A DNA stretch of 64,000 bases from Lacrimispora sinapis (lineage in GTDB: Bacteria; Bacillota; Clostridia; Lachnospirales; Lachnospiraceae), in the NCBI RefSeq assembly GCF_043633585.1, contig NZ_CP141832.1:930001-994000 (forward strand), given 5' to 3'. Shown piece by piece: positions 25,681 through 33,784 of the stretch. The notes below the pieces were generated by a model. That model worked only from the letters and a program-made list of their open reading frames with translations, had not been told where the DNA came from and ran no database searches. Both the position numbers and the translations under genes were made by a program. How positions within the stretch are numbered: the stretch's first letter is position 1; each line of letters opens with the position of its first letter.

Positions 25681-27474
25681 TTAATATTTGCCAAACGCGG
25701 AGCCTGGGTCAGAGGCATAGGCCGTACTGGAACTGGTAACAGCGTCGGAGGCGGCAGAAATGGAACCATAGCCGGAGTCAGGGATAGAGGAATTGGCTCC
25801 ATCATTTCTTAATATGAACTTTTCTACCTCCTGCTTAAGGGTATGGGACTGAGCGGTAAGTTCTTCACTGGACGCAGAGCTTTCTTCTGCGGTGGCGGCA
25901 TTGGTCTGGATGACTGCAGATACCTGAGACAGCCCCTGATTGATTTCTTCAATCGCTGCGACCTGACCGGAAGAAGCTTTTTCGATTTCCTGGATTGCCT
26001 GTTCAACCAGCTTGGATTTTTCAGTGACTTCTTTTAAAATCATTGCCGCTTCCGAAGCCATCTGTTCCCCATCTGAAACAGCTTCTACGGAATGACGGAT
26101 CAGGCCGGCTGTTTCTTTTGCAGCTTCTGCGGATTTAATGGCAAGATTGCGGACTTCGTCAGCAACCACGGCAAAGCCTTTTCCGGCATTGCCGGCGCGG
26201 GCCGCTTCAATGGCAGCATTCAGTGCCAGAATATTTGTCTGGAATGCAATGTCTTCAATCACCTTTGTAATGTTGGAGATTTCTGAAGAAGTGGAGCTGA
26301 TCTTATTCATGGAGTTGTTAAGCATTTGCACGTATTCATTGCTGGCAGAAATGCCGACGGTGCTTTCTTCTATATAGGAAGAAGCCTTACGGACGCTTTC
26401 CGCATTGTGTTCTGCCTGTTTGGCTACGACGTTGATGGAGGCATTCAGTTCTTCTACGGTTGCGGCCTGTTCGGTGGAGCCGGATGCCAGCGCCTGGGCA
26501 GCGGAGGAAACCTGTTCTGCACCGGTATTGACCTGTTCGGCGGACATGCGGATAAGAAGTAATGTGCGGTTTAAGTCACTTTCAATCTTACGGAGTGCAA
26601 GTCCAAGAACATCTGCTTCCGAACGAAGAGGAACTTCTTTTGTAAAATCACCGTTGCTGATCTCTTCTGCGATCAGCACCTGTTCCCGGATGCCCTGAAG
26701 CATTTCTGTGAAGGCTTTTGCAAGCTGCCCGGTTTCATCCTTGGAATCAATGTCCTGTAAGTCTACATTCACATGACCCAGAGCGATTTTTTTCGCTGCG
26801 GCTACTACCTGTTCAATCGGCCGGCTGATCATCTTTGAGATACGAGTGCCCAGAGAAAAGGCGCATACGATTCCTAATAAAATGATGAGGCAGAGAATTA
26901 CGGTAAAGGTGGCTGCCGTTGAATCATTGCTTTGACTGGTTTTCTTAGCACTATTCATACGAAGTTCCATCAACTGATCCATATTTTCATATATTTTCTG
27001 TATTTTTTCCGGGTTTTCTTTCAGGGCGGCGACAGCTGCCTTATTATTTCCTGCTTTTGCAGCCTGGAGGGTTTTTTGCATCATTGGATCAAAATAGCCA
27101 TCGAATAACTGGGTTGCTTCATCGAGCAAGACCTGGCCTCTGCCAGTTCTAAAGCTCTTGCTGTATTCCTTAGCACTTTGCAGAAATAAAGCTTTTTCTT
27201 TTTGATAATTTTCTTCCAGCTTTGATAATTCTGTTTGATTACCCGTGTTATTGGCCATTGCATTGATATCGTTTTCCAGCTTGTAAAGGCTTTTGATGGT
27301 ATTGAAAAGCTGGTTGATGGGTACTGTCTGGTTTTCATATAAATAGGTATCCATTTGATTAATACGCATCATTCCGGTGATCCCCACACCGCCGATGAGC
27401 AACATAATTATCCCCATGCAAAGATATGCTATGAGAAGTTTTTTTGTAATACTGAAGTCCCTGAAATTCTTCAT
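25681..27474 (-). CDS. Methyl-accepting chemotaxis protein
   Basis: A 597-residue chemoreceptor. TM1 is at about residues 12-34. An extracellular four-helix-bundle-type sensor follows to about 190, then TM2 (about 191-211), a HAMP domain (to about 265) and a long cytoplasmic signalling coiled coil with the hairpin tip AFQTNILALNAAIEAARAG. It should feed CheA/CheW. The ligand is unknown; the sensor lacks a recognisable Cache fold. AGGAGGTAG precedes the start. The C-terminal tail ends in a flexible Ser/Ala/Gly stretch without an obvious CheR-binding pentapeptide. The gene stands alone, with its own promoter about 140 bases upstream. Confidence 0.92.
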   Translation of the reverse strand: MKNFRDFSITKKLLIAYLCMGIIMLLIGGVGITGMMRINQMDTYLYENQTVPINQLFNTIKSLYKLENDINAMANNTGNQTELSKLEENYQKEKALFLQSAKEYSKSFRTGRGQVLLDEATQLFDGYFDPMMQKTLQAAKAGNNKAAVAALKENPEKIQKIYENMDQLMELRMNSAKKTSQSNDSTAATFTVILCLIILLGIVCAFSLGTRISKMISRPIEQVVAAAKKIALGHVNVDLQDIDSKDETGQLAKAFTEMLQGIREQVLIAEEISNGDFTKEVPLRSEADVLGLALRKIESDLNRTLLLIRMSAEQVNTGAEQVSSAAQALASGSTEQAATVEELNASINVVAKQAEHNAESVRKASSYIEESTVGISASNEYVQMLNNSMNKISSTSSEISNITKVIEDIAFQTNILALNAAIEAARAGNAGKGFAVVADEVRNLAIKSAEAAKETAGLIRHSVEAVSDGEQMASEAAMILKEVTEKSKLVEQAIQEIEKASSGQVAAIEEINQGLSQVSAVIQTNAATAEESSASSEELTAQSHTLKQEVEKFILRNDGANSSIPDSGYGSISAASDAVTSSSTAYASDPGSAFGKY

Positions 27475-27617
27475 GCTGTCTACCTCCTGATATTGGCCTT
27501 TTTCTTATGTATAATTGCTTCGATCTAGTCTGCAAAAAAAATAATTTTGCGTGCATGTGGGATTCGCAGTTTCACTAAAACCACGCCGCAACTTTCAGAC
27601 AAATTTCTACATTATGT

Positions 27618-27647
27618 ATTATATAATATTGGTTTATTGTTTGTCAA
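27618..27647 (-). promoter_or_regulatory. Promoter of the chemoreceptor gene
   Basis: Read on the minus strand: TTGACA (27647-27642), an 18-base spacer, TATAAT (27623-27618). The transcript would have a leader of about 137 bases. Confidence 0.7.
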
Positions 27648-27760
27648 TCTAAATGAAAATAGTAATAATGATAGAATTCATATCGTTTTAAGCAGAAAAA
27701 TCAAAGCATTTTTGGTGAAATTTTAACCATTTGCCGTCAAAAAAAAGGAGAATCATAACG

Positions 27761-27847
27761 ATGCCACGCAGAGGTGAAAATATTGATAAACGAAAGGACG
27801 GGAGATGGGAGGGCTGCCAGCATAAAGCCGGCGGCCAGAGATTCTGA
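27761..27847 (+). pseudogene. 28-residue ORF resembling the N-terminus of a tyrosine integrase
   Basis: AAAAGGAG precedes an ATG for a 28-codon frame beginning MPRRGENIDKRKDGRWEG. That opening resembles the arm-binding N-terminus of clostridial tyrosine recombinases of conjugative elements and phages (typically RGENIYKRKDGRWEGRY). The frame then diverges (CQHKAGGQRF) and stops inside a terminator. No catalytic integrase domain follows. It is most likely a truncated remnant; a real small peptide cannot be excluded, since ribosome site and terminator are both intact. Confidence 0.5.
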
Positions 27848-27861
27848 TCGCCGGTTTTTTT
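27828..27861 (+). terminator. Terminator over the integrase-like mini-ORF
   Basis: CCGGCG (27828-27833) pairs with CGCCGG (27849-27854), followed by seven T. The stop codon lies in the loop side. Confidence 0.75.
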
Positions 27862-27900
27862 CTGTGGTTTTATGAATAAAAATCTGTTTGGGAAAAATAG

Positions 27901-28479
27901 TTATTTAAATAAATATACCGCATTAAAACGGTCTTTCCGGTATGGATCATAAAAACCATCGCTGATTTCCCAGCCTTCAAATTCTTCCTTATTAAATAAC
28001 AGGTGTTCCTCGCGATGGGAGCGCATGGGGATTTCCCCAATCAATACTCCCTTTTTGGCCACTCTTAAAAGTTCCTTTGTGGCTGCCTGCGCGTATTCTT
28101 TGTTATCAAAATATAAATAGACTCCATAGCAGATGACCTTGTCAAAGGATTGATCCTTAAAAGGCAAATTTGCAGCCTCTCCGGTAAGAACAGAATTGTG
28201 GAGGATTTCAATATGCTTTTTCACCAGAGTATGAGAGTAGTCGATTCCAACGTAGTCACAGTCCAGATATTGGGCCAGTGCTCCTGCGCCGCAGCCGACT
28301 TCTAATACTTTATCTTCCTTATGAATGTCCAGTCTTTTTATGATCTGGCGGGCCACCTCTTCCATATCCACATGGGTAGCCTCATATCCGTCATAGGCAA
28401 GTAAATCGGTGCCCTCTGCCTTGCCCTTCCGGGTCCAGATCTGTTTCCAGGTTTCCTTGGTTGTTTCCTGTGTGTTCAT
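27901..28479 (-). CDS. Class I SAM-dependent methyltransferase
   Basis: A 192-residue Rossmann-fold methyltransferase of the Methyltransf_11/25 type. Motif I is VLEVGCGAGALAQYL, with acidic motif II CDYVGIDYS and motif IV-like FDKVICYGVYLYF. The substrate is not identifiable. It starts 15 bases after the stop of the nucleotidyltransferase-aminotransferase gene on the same strand, with AAGGAGGC as ribosome site, so the two are probably one operon. The product of the upstream enzyme, perhaps an amino-alcohol or phosphonate head group, is a reasonable candidate for methylation. Confidence 0.85.
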   Translation of the reverse strand: MNTQETTKETWKQIWTRKGKAEGTDLLAYDGYEATHVDMEEVARQIIKRLDIHKEDKVLEVGCGAGALAQYLDCDYVGIDYSHTLVKKHIEILHNSVLTGEAANLPFKDQSFDKVICYGVYLYFDNKEYAQAATKELLRVAKKGVLIGEIPMRSHREEHLLFNKEEFEGWEISDGFYDPYRKDRFNAVYLFK

Positions 28480-28494
28480 GTAATTGCCTCCTTA

Positions 28495-30303
28495 TTAACG
28501 TAATATGTGTTTCAGCGCATCTGCAAGCCGTTGATTGTCTGATTCTGTGCGGACTGCAACGCGGATAAACTCTCTTCCTTCCATCCCTGGCTTATGGGAT
28601 AAATCTTTTACCAGGATGTTATAACGGTTCAGCAGAAGCTCTGCGATCTGAGATGCAGAGCATCCGTCTGTGATCTCACAAAGAATAAAGTTGGCCTCTG
28701 AGGGATACAGCTTTAATTGTCTGATGGAGCACAGCTCCTCGAACATTTTTTTCCGGGTCACCTTGAATTTTTTCAATGCTTCCTTATAATCTGACTGGTA
28801 TTTCTCAAAAATCTGGAGAAAGTATTCGGCCAGAGAATTGATGTTCCAGATCGGAAGCTCCTGTCTCACAAGACGGAGCACTGCCTGGTCGCTGCAGGCT
28901 AAGATGCCCAGACGCAGCCCGGGGACCCCGTAGGATTTGGAGATGCTTTTGATGAGGACCAGGTTGGGATATTCCTCAAGGGTTTCCTGGGTCATCAGGG
29001 ACGGCGCTTCTTCGGCAGAAGAAAAATCAAGGAAGGATTCGTCCAGAATCAGGAATGCCTGTTTTTCCATACAGTACGAGGCAAGAGAGAGTACCTCTGA
29101 CCGTTTCATATAACAGCCGGTTGGGTTTTCCGGGTTCACCAAAACCAGGGCATCCAGTTCCTGATCCTTATAAAATTCCATCAGATCCTTTGCGGTATAG
29201 GTGAAATCCGGAGTGGATACCATAAAGGGAACGGGGAATCTGGCACAGTTGCCATACTCTTCAAAGGACGGCTTTATCACTCCCACCGCATTGGAAAAGG
29301 AGCGGATGAGCGGTTTGATAAGCTCTGCGGCTCCGTTTCCGGTCAGGACATTGTCTTTGTTAAGTCCCAGGGATTTTGCCGCCAGTAAATTGTTGATGTC
29401 AAGGCCGGAGGGGTAGCTTGTGCACAGTGCTTCAAAGCTGGCTTTGATCTCCCCCATCAGCCGGCTGTTGGGAAAGTAGGGATTGACCAGATAGCAGAAA
29501 TCAAGAAGACCGGGATAGCGCCAGTATCCTCCGTAACGGCTGGAAAGTCTGGTAAGCCTGCTTTGGGAATCTGTGAAAATGGATTCTGCAATATCCAAGT
29601 CCTGCTCGTCATCAATCTCATACCAAAACCAGTTTTCCAGTCTGCTGGCTTTTAAGTCATGGTCATCCAGCAGGGAAATGACTTTTAACACCTGCTCATA
29701 ATATTCGTTATTCCCCAGTGCCTTGCTGTAGGCTTCCAGGAATGGCACGTAATGGGTTGCGGAAAAGTTTTGGCTGAATTTATAAATGTTCACAGTCTTA
29801 TAATAGGAATGAATGTCCTCAAAGCGGAAATCTTTTCTTGTGAGAAACTTCATGATATTGTCCTGTTCATCCAAAAGGACCACGGTTCCATCCATCCAGC
29901 TTTCAAAATGAGCCACCAGTGCCAGATTGGGATAGGGATCACGGATAATCTGGGTCAGGACCTCCTGTTCAAAAATCAAGTCAGATTCCAGTAAAAGCGT
30001 ATCATCCTGAAGAAGATAGTCTTTTGCCAGATAAAGAGAATAAATATTATTGGTCGTCTGGTAAACGGGATTGTCAATAAAGGTAACCGGAGTATGTAAG
30101 GACAGAGAACCGACAAAAGATTGAAGCTGTTCTCCTTCATGTCCTGTAACAAGAATGATTCTATTTAAATGATAGTGCTCCAGCTGTTTTAACATGCGCT
30201 CGATCATGGGAACTTCATTTACGGAAACCATACACTTCGGTTGATGTTCCGTTAATTTTTTCAAACGCCGTCCCATACCGGCGGCAAGGATTATCGCCTG
30301 CAT
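28495..30303 (-). CDS. Fused nucleotidyltransferase / PLP-dependent aminotransferase-like enzyme
   Basis: A 602-residue two-domain protein. Residues 1-235 form a sugar-phosphate/choline-phosphate type nucleotidyltransferase (LAAGMGRRLKKLTEHQPKCM; NNIYSLYLAKDYL; LLLESDLIFE), close in look to LicC/PntC cytidylyltransferases. Residues about 245-602 form a fold-type I PLP enzyme of the HisC/CobD style, with NPENPTG, ILDESFLDF and the PLP lysine in SISKSYGVPGLRLG. LicC/PntC relatives activate phosphocholine or aminoethylphosphonate with CTP, and CobD relatives decarboxylate phospho-amino acids. A combined route to a CDP-activated amine is therefore plausible but inferred. GGAGGG precedes the start. 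Confidence 0.8.
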   Translation of the reverse strand: MQAIILAAGMGRRLKKLTEHQPKCMVSVNEVPMIERMLKQLEHYHLNRIILVTGHEGEQLQSFVGSLSLHTPVTFIDNPVYQTTNNIYSLYLAKDYLLQDDTLLLESDLIFEQEVLTQIIRDPYPNLALVAHFESWMDGTVVLLDEQDNIMKFLTRKDFRFEDIHSYYKTVNIYKFSQNFSATHYVPFLEAYSKALGNNEYYEQVLKVISLLDDHDLKASRLENWFWYEIDDEQDLDIAESIFTDSQSRLTRLSSRYGGYWRYPGLLDFCYLVNPYFPNSRLMGEIKASFEALCTSYPSGLDINNLLAAKSLGLNKDNVLTGNGAAELIKPLIRSFSNAVGVIKPSFEEYGNCARFPVPFMVSTPDFTYTAKDLMEFYKDQELDALVLVNPENPTGCYMKRSEVLSLASYCMEKQAFLILDESFLDFSSAEEAPSLMTQETLEEYPNLVLIKSISKSYGVPGLRLGILACSDQAVLRLVRQELPIWNINSLAEYFLQIFEKYQSDYKEALKKFKVTRKKMFEELCSIRQLKLYPSEANFILCEITDGCSASQIAELLLNRYNILVKDLSHKPGMEGREFIRVAVRTESDNQRLADALKHILR

Positions 30304-30399
30304 AACACCCTCCTTTGTTCAAAAACAAGATTAATATTTAATTTATGAACATAATAGCAGGTTCTTCCAGGTCTGTCAATAGGAAGAGAGGAAAGAAAC

Positions 30400-30427
30400 T
30401 TGACAATCTCAGATAGAGTGCTATAAT
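30400..30427 (+). promoter_or_regulatory. Promoter of the zinc-homeostasis operon
   Basis: TTGACA (30400-30405), a 16-base spacer, TATAAT (30422-30427), 38 bases before the Fur-type regulator. I do not see a clear Zur palindrome in it. Confidence 0.75.
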
Positions 30428-30464
30428 ATGAAAATGATTTTTGATTTCGAAACGAGGGAAACGC

Positions 30465-30872
30465 ATGGGAGAAAGAGGCAGATACCGGACCAAACAGCAG
30501 GAAATCATCCTGAGCTGTTTAAAAAAACAAAAAGAAACGTTCTGTACGGTGGAACAGTTTATGCAATGGCTGCACCGTGACGGAATCCACGTTGGCCAGA
30601 CTACGGTTTACCGGGCTTTGGAGCGTTTGACGGAAGATGGAGTGGTGGTAAAGATTCCATCGGTGGATGGGTCAAAGGCTCAGTTTCGGTATATTGGGGA
30701 AGAAATAAATTGGAATGTGGGAAAGCTGGTATGTTTAAAGTGCGGCAGCATGATTCCCCTGGAATGCTCCAGGCTGGATGCATTTTACGAGCACATTTAT
30801 GAGGACCATGGATTTCAGCTGGACCAGCAGCATATGGTGCTTTACGGCTACTGCAGCCAGTGTCAGTCATGA
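30465..30872 (+). CDS. Fur-family metalloregulator, probable Zur
   Basis: A 135-residue Fur-family repressor. A winged HTH (residues about 5-75, VGQTTVYRALERLTEDGVV) is followed by a short dimerisation domain with the two structural-zinc pairs CLKCGS and CSQC. It is first in an operon with a Znu zinc importer and CobW-type GTPases, so it most likely senses Zn2+ and represses the operon under zinc sufficiency (inference from context). GAGGG precedes ATG 30465; a TTG at 30441 in frame is less likely. Confidence 0.85.
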   Translation: MGERGRYRTKQQEIILSCLKKQKETFCTVEQFMQWLHRDGIHVGQTTVYRALERLTEDGVVVKIPSVDGSKAQFRYIGEEINWNVGKLVCLKCGSMIPLECSRLDAFYEHIYEDHGFQLDQQHMVLYGYCSQCQS

Positions 30873-30898
30873 AAAGAGAAGGAAAGGAGAGAAAGAGC

Positions 30899-31210
30899 AT
30901 GAAGTATGGAAAGAATCACAGGCGTAGTTTGGCCCTGCTTCTGGCACTGTTTATAGCAGCGGCCCTTCTTTTTTCCTCCTTTTTTGTTTTTACCCATTTG
31001 AAGCACGATTGTACGGGAAAGGGATGCAGCGTCTGTACTGAAATCGGAACGTGTATCCGTACCATTCATTTGCTTTCTGATGCGATTGGGTGGGGAGCGG
31101 CGGGTATCCTTGTCTGTATTTGTGTGAAAAATCTAGGGAAACCTTATGCTGCCGGACTTTATTTATGCCCGGCTTCTTTGGTTCGTTTAAAGGTACGTTT
31201 GAATCATTGA
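30899..31210 (+). CDS. Small Cys-rich membrane protein of the zinc operon
   Basis: A 103-residue protein with a membrane segment at about residues 10-33, an extracytoplasmic Cys cluster (HDCTGKGCSVCTEIGTC) and a second membrane segment near 60-75. The closely spaced Cys and His residues could bind zinc. Similar HDC-x4-C-x2-C membrane proteins accompany zinc importers in related Firmicutes, as far as I recall. GGAAAGGAGA fixes ATG 30899; earlier in-frame ATGs lie close to or inside the regulator gene. It sits between the Zur-type regulator and znuA, so a role in zinc handling is likely but unproven. Confidence 0.65.
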   Translation: MKYGKNHRRSLALLLALFIAAALLFSSFFVFTHLKHDCTGKGCSVCTEIGTCIRTIHLLSDAIGWGAAGILVCICVKNLGKPYAAGLYLCPASLVRLKVRLNH

Positions 31211-31292
31211 AGACAAGGAAGAAGTGAAGACGATGGCTGCCAGGCAGGGCAGCGGATAGGACTGTAAGATAGAAAAATTCGGAGGATTTATT

Positions 31293-32240
31293 ATGAGAAA
31301 AAATACAATAAGGACGAACCGCCTTGTGGCACTTTCTGTCCTTGTTTTCAGTGTTCTGCTTTCCGGCTGTGCAGGAAAAGAAAAAACAGCCGATAACGGA
31401 AAATTAAATGTAATGACTAGCTTTTATCCGGTCTATGATTTCACTTTAAAAATAGGCGGAGATAAAGTAAATGTTAAAAATATGGTTCCTGCAGGGACCG
31501 AGCCTCATGACTGGGAACCGGGGACCCGTGATATTTCGGCCCTGGAAGAAGCCGATGTGTTCGTATACAGCGGAGCAGGTATGGAGCATTGGACCGAGGA
31601 TGTCCTCAAAAGCCTGAATAACAAAGACCTTATCTCGGTGGAAGCATCAAAGGGCATCTCCTTAAAGGAAGGTCACGGCGAAGAAGAGGAAGAAGGGGAA
31701 GAGGACCATGACCATGGCGAGTTTGATCCTCACGTATGGCTGGCCCCCCAGAATGCCAAAAAAGAGATGGAAAACATTAAGGACGCCCTGGTAAAAGCAG
31801 ATCCCGGCCATCAGGATTACTATGAGTCCAATTATAAGACTTACAGCAAAAAACTGGATGAGCTGGACCAGTCCTTTCAAGAAACACTGGCTGCGGTCCC
31901 TAATAAATCCATTGTCGTTTCTCACGAAGCCTACGGATACTTATGCGCCGCTTACGGGCTTACCCAGATTGGAATCGAAGGACTGGCTCCGGACTCGGAA
32001 CCGGATCCTGCAAGAATGGCGGAAGTCATTGATTTTGTCAGGGAAAACAACGTAAAGACCATATTTTTTGAGGAACTTGCAAGTCCCAAGGTGGCAGAAG
32101 CCATTGCAAAGGAAACCGGAGCCAAGACAGAGGTATTGAATCCCATTGAAGGATTGAGTGATGAAGAATTAAAAGCAGGAGAAGATTATATTTCCGTTAT
32201 GGAGAAAAATCTCGCCGCATTAAAAGAAGCGCTAGAATAA
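31293..32240 (+). CDS. znuA: Zinc-binding lipoprotein ZnuA/AdcA
   Basis: A 315-residue cluster A-I (ZnuA-like) extracellular zinc-binding protein. A lipoprotein signal ends LLSGCAGK. Ligand-region motifs: PAGTEPHDWEPGTRD, the acidic His loop EEDHDHGEFDPHVWLAPQN (about residues 135-153), VVSHEAYGYLC, and FFEELASPKVAEAIA. The His/Asp loop is typical for zinc rather than manganese members. It delivers Zn2+ to the ZnuBC channel encoded immediately downstream. TCGGAGGA precedes the start. Confidence 0.92.
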   Translation: MRKNTIRTNRLVALSVLVFSVLLSGCAGKEKTADNGKLNVMTSFYPVYDFTLKIGGDKVNVKNMVPAGTEPHDWEPGTRDISALEEADVFVYSGAGMEHWTEDVLKSLNNKDLISVEASKGISLKEGHGEEEEEGEEDHDHGEFDPHVWLAPQNAKKEMENIKDALVKADPGHQDYYESNYKTYSKKLDELDQSFQETLAAVPNKSIVVSHEAYGYLCAAYGLTQIGIEGLAPDSEPDPARMAEVIDFVRENNVKTIFFEELASPKVAEAIAKETGAKTEVLNPIEGLSDEELKAGEDYISVMEKNLAALKEALE

Positions 32241-32261
32241 ACAGAGACAGGAGTAAGGATT

Positions 32262-32969
32262 GTGAATGCGATTGAAATAAAGGGCTTGACCTTTTCCTAT
32301 GGAAATACACCGGTTTTAAAGGGAGTGGATTTTTCTGTTCCCCAGGGGCGGTTTGCCGCACTGATCGGAGCCAACGGAGCCGGAAAAAGCACATTGATCA
32401 AAATGCTTTTGGGAGAACTGCCTTTCACGGGAGAAACAGGGACCATCAAACTTATGGGCCAGGAGTTAAAGCAGTTTGGGGACTGGAGCCAGGTGGGGTA
32501 TGTCCCTCAGAATGGAATGGCCAGTTATAAGGACTTTCCTGCATCGGTGGAGGAGATCGTTCAGGCCAATCTATATGCCCGGATCGGCAAATTCCGTTTT
32601 GGAGGAAAAAAGGAAAAAGAACTGGTGGACCATGCACTTTGCCAGGTAGGAATGGAGCCCTATAAGAAACGGCTCATCGGGAGGCTTTCCGGAGGGCAGC
32701 AGCAGCGGGTTCTTCTTGCCCGTGCACTGGTAAATTGTCCCAGGCTGTTGATTCTTGATGAGCCCACCTCCGGAGTGGATGAAACCAATACCCAGGAATT
32801 TTACCGCCTGATTAAGAAATTCAATCGCAGCGAAGGAATGACCGTACTCATGGTCACCCATGACAAAAGCTGTTTATCCGGACTTGCCGATGATGTATGG
32901 CAGGTGGAGGATGGCAGAATGGAACGGATATCAGAGGAAAGGGGAGAGAACTGCCATGGAAATATTTAG
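32262..32969 (+). CDS. znuC: Zinc ABC transporter ATPase ZnuC
   Basis: A 235-residue ATPase of the metal-ion importer class. Walker A GANGAGKST, Q-loop VGYVPQN, signature LSGGQQQRVLLARAL, Walker B LLILDEPTSGVD and the switch MVTHDKSC are all visible. It starts with GTG 22 bases after znuA; GGAGTAAGGA is its ribosome site. Its 3' end overlaps the permease gene by 14 bases. Confidence 0.92.
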   Translation: MNAIEIKGLTFSYGNTPVLKGVDFSVPQGRFAALIGANGAGKSTLIKMLLGELPFTGETGTIKLMGQELKQFGDWSQVGYVPQNGMASYKDFPASVEEIVQANLYARIGKFRFGGKKEKELVDHALCQVGMEPYKKRLIGRLSGGQQQRVLLARALVNCPRLLILDEPTSGVDETNTQEFYRLIKKFNRSEGMTVLMVTHDKSCLSGLADDVWQVEDGRMERISEERGENCHGNI

Positions 32970-33762
32970 CTATGGATTTATGCAGCGGGCCTTTCTTGTA
33001 GGGATACTGCTTGCAATGGTGATTCCCTGCATCGGTGTCGTTATTGTACTAAAACGTCTTTCCATGATTGGAGATGCACTTTCCCATACTTCCCTGGCCG
33101 GAGTGGCCGCAGGGCTTATACTGGGAATCAATCCTGTGGCAGGTGCGGCGGTGGCCTGTGTCCTTGCAGCCTTTGGAATTGAGGCGATCCGCAGAAAACT
33201 GCCCCGTTATTCCGAGATGTCCATTGCCATTATGATGTCTGCAGGCATCGGTCTTGCCGGAGTGCTGTCCGGGTTTGTGAAAAATTCTGCAAACTTTAAC
33301 AGCTTTCTTTTTGGCAGTATTGTAGCAATCAGTGATATGGAGATGTTCTTAGTCATAGGAGTTTCCTTAACGGTCCTTCTCCTGTTTCTCCTTCTATATA
33401 AAGAGCTTTTTTACATTGCATTGGATGAAAGAAGTGCAAGGCTTGCGGGAGTTCCGGTAAAAAGGGTGAACTTTATTTTCACCATTTTGACGGCTGCCAC
33501 AGTATCCATTGCGGCAAGGACGGTGGGTGCCCTCATCGTGTCATCCATGATGGTGATTCCGGTGGCCTGTGCCATGCAGATCGGAAAGAATTATAAGCAG
33601 ACCGTGATTTATGCGGTAAGCTTTGATGTGATATTTATGATTACAGGCTTAGTTTTGGCCTACTATTTTGGATTAAAGCCAGGCGGCACCATTGTCCTGG
33701 TGGGGGTCGTTTTCCTTCTTTTTATTTTCATGGGGAAAAAGCTGCTTGGAGTGAAGGGCTAA
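32956..33762 (+). CDS. znuB: Zinc ABC transporter permease ZnuB
   Basis: A 268-residue ABC-3 family permease with seven to eight membrane helices (LVGILLAMVIPCIGVVIVLK; SMIGDALSHTSLAGVAAGL; GTIVLVGVVFLLFIFMG). The conserved GDALSHTSLAGVA loop is the family hallmark. ATG 32956 with AGGGGAGAG upstream is chosen; it overlaps znuC by 14 bases, indicating coupling. It completes the ZnuABC importer. Confidence 0.92.
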   Translation: MEIFSYGFMQRAFLVGILLAMVIPCIGVVIVLKRLSMIGDALSHTSLAGVAAGLILGINPVAGAAVACVLAAFGIEAIRRKLPRYSEMSIAIMMSAGIGLAGVLSGFVKNSANFNSFLFGSIVAISDMEMFLVIGVSLTVLLLFLLLYKELFYIALDERSARLAGVPVKRVNFIFTILTAATVSIAARTVGALIVSSMMVIPVACAMQIGKNYKQTVIYAVSFDVIFMITGLVLAYYFGLKPGGTIVLVGVVFLLFIFMGKKLLGVKG

Positions 33763-33784
33763 AAAGCAATAAGGAGTAAAGAAA

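Noticed and set aside
27781..27861. Attachment (att) site at the integrase-like mini-ORF
   Set aside because: No tRNA gene, direct repeat pair or second element end is visible.
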